Part shown: in pieces, positions 1 to 5,333 of the stretch
Numbering within the stretch: position 1 is the stretch's first letter
How the letters are laid out: the number at the start of each line of letters is the position of its first letter
Assembly (NCBI GenBank): GCA_964604135.1
Contig: CAZRXU010000134.1
Location: 1 to 5,333, forward strand
Origin: Sabulitectum sp964604135
GTDB lineage: Bacteria; Fermentibacterota; Fermentibacteria; Fermentibacterales; JCC-6
DNA length: 5,333 nt
Direction: 5' to 3'
Program-made: the position numbers and the translations under genes
Notes under the pieces: generated by a model
What the model saw: the letters and a program-made list of their open reading frames with translations, nothing else
Told to the model about the DNA's origin: nothing
The model's database searches: none

Positions 1-29
1 ACAGACAAGGGGAGCCCCCGGCTCCCCTT
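1..29 (-). terminator. Probable intrinsic terminator of the operon
   Basis: Positions 7-16 and 20-29 form a perfect 10-bp inverted repeat, rich in G and C, with a 3-nt loop, 18 nt after the PGK-TPI stop. On the minus strand the stem ends in CCCCTT and is followed by GTCTGT, a weak T-rich tail cut off by the window edge. Strength and position fit a Rho-independent terminator, but the tail is imperfect. Confidence 0.7.
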
Positions 30-47
30 CCAATTTACTCTACCTGG

Positions 48-797
48 CTATCTGCACTCTGCCGCAATTTCGATAAAACTGTCTGCCTTCAGGCTGGCAC
101 CTCCAACCAGAGCACCGTTAACATCTTTACCAGTCATCACTTCTGCAGCGTTGGCAGGCTTCACACTGCCTCCGTATATGATTCCGATTTCCTCGGCAAA
201 TTCTTTGTTAACTATTTCAGCCAGCCAGCCTCTGATAAGGGAGTGAACACGCTGAGCCTCCTGGGGTGTGGCTGTTTTGCCGGTACCAATAGCCCATACT
301 GGCTCATAGGCAATAACAAGATTGTAGGGGTTGGCTATATCCATATCGGTAAGTGCAGACTCGATCTGATTTCGGACCACCTCTTCGGTCCTGCCTGCTT
401 CCCGCTGATCAAGAAGCTCTCCCACGCACAGAACGCAGGAAAGACCTGCTGACAGACCGGCTTTCATCTTCTTCCTTACAATCTCGTCTGTTTCACCGAG
501 AATGTGTCTTCTCTCGCTGTGGCCGGCAAGGAACCATGAACAGCCTGCTTCCTTCAGCATTGTGGCACTTATCTCCCCGGTGAAAGCTCCCTTTTCCTCC
601 CAGAAAATATCCTGAGCTCCAAGATGTATACCTGCTCTCTCCGCAAGAGGTGCAAGCGCGGCCAGGATGGTGAAAGGAGCAAAAAGAACAACATCTGCCC
701 CGAAATAATTGATATTGCCCTCGTCCAGCAGCGTGATGTACTCTATACCAAGGCCGAGAGAGCCGTTCATCTTCCAGTTCGCTCCAACAAACGGTTT
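48..797 (-). other. Triosephosphate isomerase domain of the fusion protein
   Basis: This marks the TPI part of the fusion, not a separate gene. It begins at KPFVGANWKMN (residue 401 of the 649) and spans about 249 residues, the usual length of a whole bacterial TPI, so nothing was lost at the joint. The usual GGNWKMN reads GANWKMN, and DVDGALVGG reads DVNGALVGG. I see no ribosome site with an ATG, GTG or TTG at the domain start (a GTT codon precedes KPF), so TPI is probably made only as part of the fusion. Confidence 0.93.
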
Positions 798-1997
798 AAC
801 CCCGTCAATTTTAAGATGCTCCAGCGCCGGCAGTTCCTCGCCCTGCAGAAGCTTAAGTGAAGCACCGCCACCTGTTGACACATGGGTAATCTGCTCGGCC
901 ACACCGGCTTCCCGAACTGCCCGCATACTGTCTCCACCGCCGACAACAGCGATGTTACCGAAAGAAGTTGCGTCAGCCATAAATGCGGCCAGAGTTCTGG
1001 TTCCCACATCGAACGGGCGGATTTCAAACAACCCCATGGGGCCATTCCAAACGATGGTTCGGCTCTTCATTATTGTTCTTCTAAACAGCTCAATTGATTC
1101 AGGGCCAATATCAAACCCGGCCATGTCTTCAGGGAGTTCATCAAATCTCTTCACCACGGCCTCATCACTCTGGTTCTTTGATGGTGCACAAACAATGTCT
1201 ACAGGAAGAATCAGGTTGACACCTCTGGCCTCTGCGGCTTTGATGATGTCTCCGGCAGTCTGTATTGTATCTTCTTCAACAATACTTGTGCCGGTTTCAA
1301 GGCCCATGGCTCTGTAAAAAGTAAAAGCCATTGCTCCGCCAACGATAAGATTGTCAAGCCTGGGAAGAACATTCTCAATTACTGCAACCTTATCACTGAC
1401 CTTAACGCCACCGAGTATCACGGTATAAGGTTTTCTGGGATGCCTGATAAGCTCTCCAAATACCCGGAGTTCCTTCTCTACAAGAAACCCCACATATCCT
1501 CCGCCCAGTATTTCCGGAACACCAACCATAGACGCATGCTCTCTGTGGCTGGTTCCGAAGGCATCGTTCACATAGATGTCTCCAAGCTTTGCCAGTTTTG
1601 CGGCGAATTCTGGATCGTTTGCGGTTTCCTCCGGGTGAAACCGAAGGTTCTCTAAAACCAGCAGTTCCCCCGGCCCAAGACCGGCTGCCATGGCTTCCAC
1701 CCTTTTGCCTACGCAATCTCTGGCGAAGAGAATTCTTGTTTCAGTAAGAATCTCTTTCAGTTTTTCAGCCACAGGCTTCATGCTGTTGGCAGGGTCAATC
1801 TTTCCGTGTGGTCTTCCCAGGTGAGAAGCAAGAACCACAGGGGAACCCTGCTCTATAAGGTATCGAATGGTTCTAAGAACTGATCTTATCCGTGTGTCAT
1901 CCAGTATTTTACCGTCTTCAATGGGAACATTGAGATCAGCCCTTAGAAATATTCTCTTCCCGCCGGTTTTCAGATCTCGAATTGAAGGGTACTGCAT
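48..1997 (-). CDS. pgk-tpiA: Bifunctional phosphoglycerate kinase-triosephosphate isomerase fusion
   Basis: One uninterrupted frame of 649 residues carries two glycolytic enzymes. Residues 1-397 are PGK, which converts 1,3-bisphosphoglycerate and ADP to 3-phosphoglycerate and ATP: RADLNVP (19-25), SHLGRP (58-63), ENLRFHPEE (116-124), VNDAFGTSHREH (143-154), GGVKVSDK (196-203), NGPMGLFE (318-325), GGGDS (353-357) and STGGGAS (374-380). Residues about 401-649 are TPI, which interconverts dihydroxyacetone phosphate and glyceraldehyde 3-phosphate: GANWKMN with Asn407 and Lys409, AGHSERR with His493, AYEPVWAIGTGKT with catalytic Glu565 and the flexible loop, and YGGSV (608-612). Both active sites look complete. 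The linker is only a few residues, with no frameshift or stop. Such a fusion is known from Thermotoga maritima, at nearly the same length. The ATG at 1995-1997 is chosen for its ribosome site and family-like N-terminus. It is the last gene before a terminator-like hairpin. Confidence 0.97.
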   Translation of the reverse strand: MQYPSIRDLKTGGKRIFLRADLNVPIEDGKILDDTRIRSVLRTIRYLIEQGSPVVLASHLGRPHGKIDPANSMKPVAEKLKEILTETRILFARDCVGKRVEAMAAGLGPGELLVLENLRFHPEETANDPEFAAKLAKLGDIYVNDAFGTSHREHASMVGVPEILGGGYVGFLVEKELRVFGELIRHPRKPYTVILGGVKVSDKVAVIENVLPRLDNLIVGGAMAFTFYRAMGLETGTSIVEEDTIQTAGDIIKAAEARGVNLILPVDIVCAPSKNQSDEAVVKRFDELPEDMAGFDIGPESIELFRRTIMKSRTIVWNGPMGLFEIRPFDVGTRTLAAFMADATSFGNIAVVGGGDSMRAVREAGVAEQITHVSTGGGASLKLLQGEELPALEHLKIDGVKPFVGANWKMNGSLGLGIEYITLLDEGNINYFGADVVLFAPFTILAALAPLAERAGIHLGAQDIFWEEKGAFTGEISATMLKEAGCSWFLAGHSERRHILGETDEIVRKKMKAGLSAGLSCVLCVGELLDQREAGRTEEVVRNQIESALTDMDIANPYNLVIAYEPVWAIGTGKTATPQEAQRVHSLIRGWLAEIVNKEFAEEIGIIYGGSVKPANAAEVMTGKDVNGALVGGASLKADSFIEIAAECR

Positions 1998-1998
1998 T

Positions 1999-3015
1999 CT
2001 AGAACCCCTTCGCAGCCATAATAACAAGCATGTCTACCATTCTGGAAGAGTAACCAAGCTCGTTGTCATACCACGAAAGAACCTTGAGCATCCTGGGACC
2101 TATCATTTTAGTAATACCGCTGTCGAAAATACTGCTGTGCGGGTTCCCAACAATATCTGATGAAACCAGAGGTTCATCGGTGTACTGAAGAACACCCTTC
2201 ATCGAAGTCTCGGAAGCTTCTTTAACTGCTTTGTTCACTTCTTCAGCAGTCGCGTCTTTTTTGAGCACACACACAAGATCCACCAGAGAACCATCTGGAA
2301 CGGGTACTCTTACAGCCATTCCGTCCAGCTTCCCCTTGAGTTCCGGGATTACCAGAGAAACAGCAACAGCAGCACCTGTTGTAGTGGGAATAACATTGAT
2401 TGCCGCAGACCTGGCTCTTCTCATGTCGGAATGGGGAAGATCGAGAATTCTCTGGTCATTTGTGTAGGCATGAATTGTTGTCATCACACCGGTTTCAATG
2501 CCAAAAGTGTCGTTGATAACCTTTGCCACTGGAGCAAGGCAGTTTGTAGTACAGCTGGCAGTACTCACAATATGGTGACTCTGGGGGTCGTACTGATCAG
2601 AGTTCACACCGATTACAACCGTCAGGTCGGCACCGGGGTCACCTTTTGCCGGAGCGCTGATTATTACCTTCTTTGCTCCCGCCTGAAGATGGTATGCAGC
2701 TTTCTCGCGAGTTCTGAAAAATCCTGTTGACTCTACAACAATGTCAACGCCCATTTCTTTCCAGGGAAGCTGCAGAGGGTCACGCTGGCTCAATACCTCG
2801 AATGAATCTTTCCCTGCAATTATTCTGCTTCCATCAACCTTCACCTCACCTGGGAAAACCCCGTGCACGGAATCGTACTTAAGCAGATGGGCAAGCATTT
2901 TGGGATCAGTAAGGTCGTTAACGGCAACAATATCGATTTCATCATGCTTGAGAGACTGTCTGTAAACCAGTCTGCCTATTCTTCCAAATCCGTTGATTGC
3001 AACTTTTACCGACAC
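1999..3015 (-). CDS. gap: Glyceraldehyde-3-phosphate dehydrogenase, type I, NAD-preferring
   Basis: It oxidises glyceraldehyde 3-phosphate with inorganic phosphate and NAD+ to 1,3-bisphosphoglycerate in the cytoplasm, and is reversible. The 338 residues match the usual family length. The N-terminal Rossmann domain starts with INGFGRIGR (7-15), followed by VNDLTDP (32-38), whose Asp is expected to hold the adenosine ribose of NAD. The catalytic motif SCTTNCLAP (154-162) contains Cys155, and His182 in TTIHAYTNDQ is the base. LPHSDMRRARSAA (193-205) and WYDNELGYSSR (315-325) complete the pattern. Leu193-Pro194, together with the Asp after strand 2, argues for NAD rather than NADP and a glycolytic role. 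The usual NEWGYS reads NELGYS, a mild variation. The GTG start has a clear GGGAGGA site. Its TAG stop is 1 nt before the PGK-TPI start, so its product (1,3-bisphosphoglycerate) is the substrate of the next protein. Confidence 0.97.
   Translation of the reverse strand: MSVKVAINGFGRIGRLVYRQSLKHDEIDIVAVNDLTDPKMLAHLLKYDSVHGVFPGEVKVDGSRIIAGKDSFEVLSQRDPLQLPWKEMGVDIVVESTGFFRTREKAAYHLQAGAKKVIISAPAKGDPGADLTVVIGVNSDQYDPQSHHIVSTASCTTNCLAPVAKVINDTFGIETGVMTTIHAYTNDQRILDLPHSDMRRARSAAINVIPTTTGAAVAVSLVIPELKGKLDGMAVRVPVPDGSLVDLVCVLKKDATAEEVNKAVKEASETSMKGVLQYTDEPLVSSDIVGNPHSSIFDSGITKMIGPRMLKVLSWYDNELGYSSRMVDMLVIMAAKGF
2005..2010 (-). promoter_or_regulatory. Shine-Dalgarno site that sets the PGK-TPI start
   Basis: The minus strand reads AAGGGG, 7 nt before the ATG at 1995-1997. 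A longer in-frame ATG at 2025-2027 would overlap GAPDH by 29 bp, has no comparable site, and adds ten residues unlike a PGK N-terminus. Confidence 0.65.
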
Positions 3016-3021
3016 AGTAAT

Positions 3022-3028
3022 TCCTCCC
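3022..3028 (-). promoter_or_regulatory. Shine-Dalgarno site for the GTG-started GAPDH gene
   Basis: The minus strand reads GGGAGGA, 6 nt before the GTG at 3013-3015, within the 20-nt gap after the PFK stop. It supports GTG as the real start, and the family's N-terminal INGFGRIGR motif follows directly. Confidence 0.85.
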
Positions 3029-3035
3029 GTGTGTG

Positions 3036-4073
3036 TCAGCCGAAGAATAACTCGGCTGTTTTGATGTAGTCCTCTGGAACAGTTTTCAGAGTTCCAACCG
3101 CTTCTGCGAGATCAACTGCCACCACTTCCGTTCCACGGAGGGCAGCCATCCTGCGATTCTCACCGGATTCACCTATTTCCACAGCCTTTACTCCCAGCCT
3201 GGTGCCCAACACCCTGTCGAATGCTGAAGGGCTTCCACCCCGCTGAACATGACCAAGAACAACATGTCTTGTTTCAAGACCTGTTCTGTCTTCAATTTCA
3301 TTTTTAAGAACTTCACCGATACCAATTCCTGTTCCAAGCTGAACATGTCCAAAAGAGTCTGTTTCAGCAGAATGATAAACATGGCGGGCAAGACCGGGAT
3401 CTATGGCACCTTCCGCTACTGCAACCAGTGCATACCTTCTTCCCTGTTCATAACGCTTCTTCAGAAGATCACAGACCTGATCGGTATCGAACTCTTTTTC
3501 CGGAGTAAGAATCACATGTGCCCCGCCAGCCATACCACCGTACAGAGCCATCCAACCTGCATGACGGCCCATTATTTCAACAACCATCACCCTCTCATGA
3601 CTTTTTGCGGTGGTCTTCAGCTTGTCGATAGCATCCATCACATTGTTTATAGCGCTGTCAAAACCAAAGGTATAGTCAGTCGCGGAAAGGTCGTTATCTA
3701 TTGTTTTGGGAACACCCACCACAAAAACACCCATCTCGCCAAGAGCATTTGCCACACCGAGTGTGTCTTCCCCGCCAAGGGCGATAAGAACATCAATTTC
3801 ATTTTCTTTCAGTGTCTGCTTTATTCTCTCGAGACCATTCTCAATTTTTCTGGGGTTGGTTCTTGATGAAAAAAGAATGGTTCCGCCCAGTGTGTGAATG
3901 TCACGAACAGCTTCGCGATTAAGGGGCACCGTGGTGTTTTCGATCGCGCCTTTCCATCCACGAAGAAAACCTGTAACCCTGTGCCCGCCTGCCTCTGCAC
4001 GAACAACAACACCCCTTATCACTGCATTCAAACCGGGAGCGTCTCCTCCTCCGGTAAGTATTCCAAAATGCAC
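3036..4073 (-). CDS. pfp: 6-phosphofructokinase, probably pyrophosphate-dependent (group III type)
   Basis: It phosphorylates fructose 6-phosphate to fructose 1,6-bisphosphate in glycolysis; PPi-dependent members run in both directions. From the GTG at 4071-4073 the protein has 345 residues, normal for short bacterial PFKs. Visible motifs are GGGDAPGLNAVIRG (8-21), SSRTNP (69-74), GGEDT (100-104), PKTIDND (122-128, catalytic Asp126), MGRHAGW (168-174), AEGA and GHVQRGGSPSAFDR (274-287), covering the phosphoryl-donor and sugar-phosphate sites. Asp103 and Lys123 sit where ATP-dependent E. coli PFK has Gly104 and Gly124; Asp plus Lys there is the recognised PPi-type signature. From memory, the whole pattern resembles the actinomycete PPi-PFK group (Amycolatopsis). 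An ATG at 4095-4097 would add 8 residues and overlap DAHP synthase by 20 bp, but it has no ribosome site, whereas the GTG has a perfect AGGAGGT 6 nt away. The DAHP synthase stop is 4 nt upstream. Donor specificity is inferred; pfkA is the neutral name. Confidence 0.93.
   Translation of the reverse strand: MHFGILTGGGDAPGLNAVIRGVVVRAEAGGHRVTGFLRGWKGAIENTTVPLNREAVRDIHTLGGTILFSSRTNPRKIENGLERIKQTLKENEIDVLIALGGEDTLGVANALGEMGVFVVGVPKTIDNDLSATDYTFGFDSAINNVMDAIDKLKTTAKSHERVMVVEIMGRHAGWMALYGGMAGGAHVILTPEKEFDTDQVCDLLKKRYEQGRRYALVAVAEGAIDPGLARHVYHSAETDSFGHVQLGTGIGIGEVLKNEIEDRTGLETRHVVLGHVQRGGSPSAFDRVLGTRLGVKAVEIGESGENRRMAALRGTEVVAVDLAEAVGTLKTVPEDYIKTAELFFG
3037..3058 (-). repeat. Inverted repeat (7-bp stem, 8-nt loop) at the end of the PFK gene
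   Basis: The minus strand reads CAGCCGA, eight bases, then TCGGCTG, a perfect 7-bp inverted repeat. Its distal arm overlaps the first two bases of the PFK TGA stop, and the stem ends 8 nt before the GAPDH ribosome site at 3022-3028, leaving that site unpaired. No T-run follows, so it is not a standard terminator. It might protect or define an mRNA end between PFK and GAPDH, or be a chance product of the coding sequence. Confidence 0.4.
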
Positions 4074-4077
4074 TGGC

Positions 4078-4875
4078 CTACCTCCTGTTTTTCTCATTTA
4101 AACGACATGGTGACTGCGGCGCAGCACCTATAGTTTCTGCAAACAATACAAACTCTTCCAGTGAAAGAGACTGTCCACCATCGGAAAGCGCTTTGTCAGG
4201 ATCAGGGTGCACTTCAATCATAATACCGTCAGCACCTGCTCCAATAGCTGCAAGAGACAGGGGAAGAATCAGATCTCTTCTGCCTGCAGCATGACACGGA
4301 TCAACGATAACCGGAAGACCCAGAGAGTTCCTTGCCAGAGGAACCGCTGAAATATCCAGTGTGGCGCGGGTCCAGGTTTCGAAAGTTCTTATTCCCCTCT
4401 CGCACAAAACTACACTTTCGTTACCCTCTTTCAGAATGTACTCGGCAGCAAGAAGCCACTCTTCAACTGTGGCCATGAAACCCCTCTTAAGGAGAACCGG
4501 CATTCTACTTCTCCCTATTTCACTGAGAAGACTGAAGTTGTGCATATTGCGAGCACCTACCTGAAGCATGTCAACATACTCGGAGGCGATCTCAATCTGC
4601 CTGATAGACATTACCTCGGTAACAACTGGAATGCTGTATTCGTTGCTCGCCTTTCTCAGTATTTTCAGTGCTTCAACTCCCAGCCCCTGAAATGAATAGG
4701 GAGAGGTTCGAGGCTTCCATGAGCCGCCCCGGAGCATACCTGCACCGTTCTTAACAACGGTTTCAGCGGTAAGCATGGTCATTTCTTCGTTTTCCACGGA
4801 ACATGGCCCTGCAATAAGAACTACACCAGCCCCGCCAAAAATCACATTCCCAACTCTGATTTCCCGCACAGCCAT
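4078..4875 (-). CDS. aroF: 3-deoxy-7-phosphoheptulonate (DAHP) synthase, type I-beta, catalytic core only
   Basis: This enzyme condenses phosphoenolpyruvate with erythrose 4-phosphate to DAHP, the first step of the shikimate pathway to aromatic amino acids, in the cytoplasm. The 265-residue protein shows the family blocks in order: AGPCSVE (22-28), RGGSWKPRTSPYSFQG (49-64), QVGARNMHNF (105-114), PVLLKRG (126-132), LCERGIRTFE (157-166), DPCHAAGRRD (192-201), IEVHP (220-224) and ALSDGGQS (229-236). The expected metal ligands are Cys25, His195, Glu221 and Asp232. KPRTSPYSFQG separates it from the related KDO-8-phosphate synthase. The usual DPSH motif reads DPCH here. The protein begins almost at the first barrel strand, so the roughly 70-residue N-terminal regulatory domain of Thermotoga-type enzymes and the fused chorismate mutase of Bacillus-type enzymes are both absent. 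Core-only forms are known, for example in Pyrococcus. The ATG start has a GGGGAGGA site (4882-4889) 6 nt upstream and follows the ligase stop by 1 nt, suggesting translational coupling. Confidence 0.95.
   Translation of the reverse strand: MAVREIRVGNVIFGGAGVVLIAGPCSVENEEMTMLTAETVVKNGAGMLRGGSWKPRTSPYSFQGLGVEALKILRKASNEYSIPVVTEVMSIRQIEIASEYVDMLQVGARNMHNFSLLSEIGRSRMPVLLKRGFMATVEEWLLAAEYILKEGNESVVLCERGIRTFETWTRATLDISAVPLARNSLGLPVIVDPCHAAGRRDLILPLSLAAIGAGADGIMIEVHPDPDKALSDGGQSLSLEEFVLFAETIGAAPQSPCRLNEKNRR
4080..4086 (-). promoter_or_regulatory. Shine-Dalgarno site that sets the PFK start
   Basis: The minus strand reads AGGAGGT, then 6 nt, then GTG at 4071-4073. The DAHP synthase and GAPDH genes have the same 6-nt spacing. 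The site lies downstream of the competing ATG at 4095-4097, inside the last codons of DAHP synthase, so it supports the GTG and not the ATG. Confidence 0.85.
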
Positions 4876-4876
4876 G

Positions 4877-5333
4877 TTATGTCCTCCCCAGATTGTTCAT
4901 AATGGATCGGATAACCTCTCTGATACTGCTGTCGGAAAGGGGGCCCGGGTTGTGTCCCATTGCGTTGTTTATCTGCTCTTCAACCCAGTTGGGATTGTAA
5001 CCTGCATCTATTCTATCCATAAGTTCCGCTCTTGTGTTCAACAGCTTTACAAGATCAACATCAAGCCTTAGAAGTTCTGCCCTGTAGTCAGGTGCAATAT
5101 CCTGCCTGGCGATTCTTGTTCTGTCCAGTTTACCTGTAACAGTACGGGGCAGGCTGTTACTGAAGAAAAACATTCTGGGTATTTTAAAATCTTCCAGAAT
5201 ATCAGAAAGAAATTCTCTCAGTTCGTGTCTGGAAAGCTCCGCGCCTCCGGGCACTGCAACGTACGCCACCGGGGCCTCTCCCCTGCCTGGAAAATTCTTT
5301 CCCACCACGCACACATCTCTCACAAGAGGGTGC
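4877..5333 (-). CDS. AMP-forming acyl-CoA synthetase/ligase C-terminal lid fused to a chorismate-mutase-like domain (5' partial)
   Basis: The gene enters from the right edge, so the N-terminus and the large adenylation domain are missing; 151 residues and a TAA stop are visible. Fragment residues 1-75 match the C-terminal lid of adenylate-forming enzymes: HPLVRDVCVVG at the start, GEAPVAYV at 18-25, and motif A10, LPRTVTGKLDR at 61-71, whose Lys68 is the expected adenylation lysine. By family, such enzymes activate a carboxylate as acyl-AMP with release of PPi, usually then loading CoA or a carrier; the substrate cannot be read from this piece. Residues about 83-151 form a second, helical region resembling AroQ chorismate mutase, ending in GPLSDSSIREVIRSIM, in the same uninterrupted frame. 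A GTG lies at 5321-5323, but the frame and family motif continue upstream, so it is not the start. The stop is 1 nt before DAHP synthase, and that gene's ribosome site lies inside this coding region. Confidence 0.85.
   Translation of the reverse strand, partial: HPLVRDVCVVGKNFPGRGEAPVAYVAVPGGAELSRHELREFLSDILEDFKIPRMFFFSNSLPRTVTGKLDRTRIARQDIAPDYRAELLRLDVDLVKLLNTRAELMDRIDAGYNPNWVEEQINNAMGHNPGPLSDSSIREVIRSIMNNLGRT
4880..5086 (-). other. Chorismate-mutase-like (AroQ type) C-terminal domain of the ligase
   Basis: This marks the domain, not a separate gene. Its first helix, from about YRAELLRLDVDLVKLLNTRA, matches the AroQ pattern in which an Arg starts helix 1 and a second Arg follows an L-L-x-x-R motif (fragment Arg84 and Arg101, comparable by eye to Arg11 and Arg28 of the E. 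coli P-protein). The last helix follows a GPLSD motif, common in bacterial AroQ domains. The region is only about 69 residues against roughly 85-95 usually. The loop that should carry the catalytic Lys (E. coli Lys39) is shortened, with Tyr near that place, and the R-E pair of helix 2 reads V-E. I infer an AroQ-derived fold with weak or no mutase activity, perhaps a ligand-sensing or protein-binding domain. The alignment is by eye, so a chance helical resemblance remains possible. Confidence 0.6.

Noticed and set aside
709..1317. 202-codon plus-strand open frame
   Set aside because: It lies wholly antisense to the well-matched PGK-TPI gene, its translation is low-complexity Ser/Pro-rich with no family motif, and I see no convincing ribosome site.
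1995..2001. TAG readthrough joining GAPDH to PGK-TPI
   Set aside because: The two genes are in different frames and PGK has its own ATG and ribosome site.
1998..2027. Longer PGK-TPI with start ATG at 2025-2027
   Set aside because: It overlaps GAPDH by 29 bp, lacks a ribosome site and adds residues unlike PGK N-termini.
3249..3866. 205-codon plus-strand open frame
   Set aside because: Antisense to PFK, covering its conserved motifs; the translation resembles no family I recognise and has the Cys/His/Asn-rich look of a shadow frame.
4078..4875. KDO-8-phosphate synthase as an alternative identity for the DAHP synthase
   Set aside because: The KPRTSPYSFQG motif and LCERGIRTFE block are of the DAHP synthase type; the KANRSS-type motif of KdsA is absent.
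4877..5323. Ligase-mutase protein as a complete 148-residue gene starting at GTG 5321-5323
   Set aside because: The frame stays open to the window edge and the upstream codons (H-P-L) complete the family's HPxVRD motif, so the gene is a fragment of a longer one.
1..5333. Mobile element, CRISPR array, tRNA or riboswitch
   Set aside because: No direct-repeat array, terminal inverted repeats, transposase or integrase frame, or tRNA-like fold was seen; the longest gene-free stretch is under 50 bases.

Overview
The window is a stretch of bacterial chromosome, roughly half G+C by eye. Every gene I can support lies on the minus strand, so the operon reads from the right edge to the left. There are five open reading frames with almost no space between them: a partial AMP-forming ligase with a chorismate-mutase-like tail, a catalytic-core-only DAHP synthase, a 6-phosphofructokinase with pyrophosphate-type signature residues, NAD-type glyceraldehyde-3-phosphate dehydrogenase, and a fused phosphoglycerate kinase-triosephosphate isomerase. 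The gaps between stop and next start are 1, 4, 20 and 1 nt. A perfect 10-bp hairpin follows the last stop, and no gene-free stretch exceeds 50 bases. I see no tRNA, rRNA, CRISPR, insertion sequence or phage signal.

The organism looks like a bacterium with strong Shine-Dalgarno sites, standard stops (TGA, TAA and TAG are all used) and some GTG starts. The PGK-TPI fusion (best known from Thermotoga), the PPi-type PFK and the moderate G+C suggest an anaerobic, fermentative, perhaps uncultured lineage. This is inference; the sequence alone does not name a phylum.

Right part (about 4078-5333): the ligase fragment ends in the conserved C-terminal lid of the acyl-CoA synthetase/adenylate-forming superfamily. 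The same frame then runs into a helical domain resembling AroQ chorismate mutase, but short and lacking key catalytic residues. DAHP synthase starts 1 nt later and lacks the N-terminal regulatory domain many type I-beta enzymes carry. In Bacillus-type enzymes a chorismate-mutase-like domain is fused to DAHP synthase as a feedback sensor; here it sits on the neighbouring protein, so a split sensor is an attractive hypothesis.

Left part (about 1-4073): a compact glycolytic/gluconeogenic module. The PFK interconverts fructose 6-phosphate and fructose 1,6-bisphosphate, probably with PPi. TPI and GAPDH handle the triose phosphates, and PGK makes 3-phosphoglycerate and ATP. Aldolase, enolase and pyruvate kinase are not in the window. 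Central carbon metabolism supplies PEP and erythrose 4-phosphate to DAHP synthase, and an AMP-forming ligase would release the PPi that a PPi-PFK could use. Both links are plausible reasons for the clustering but are not proved by sequence.
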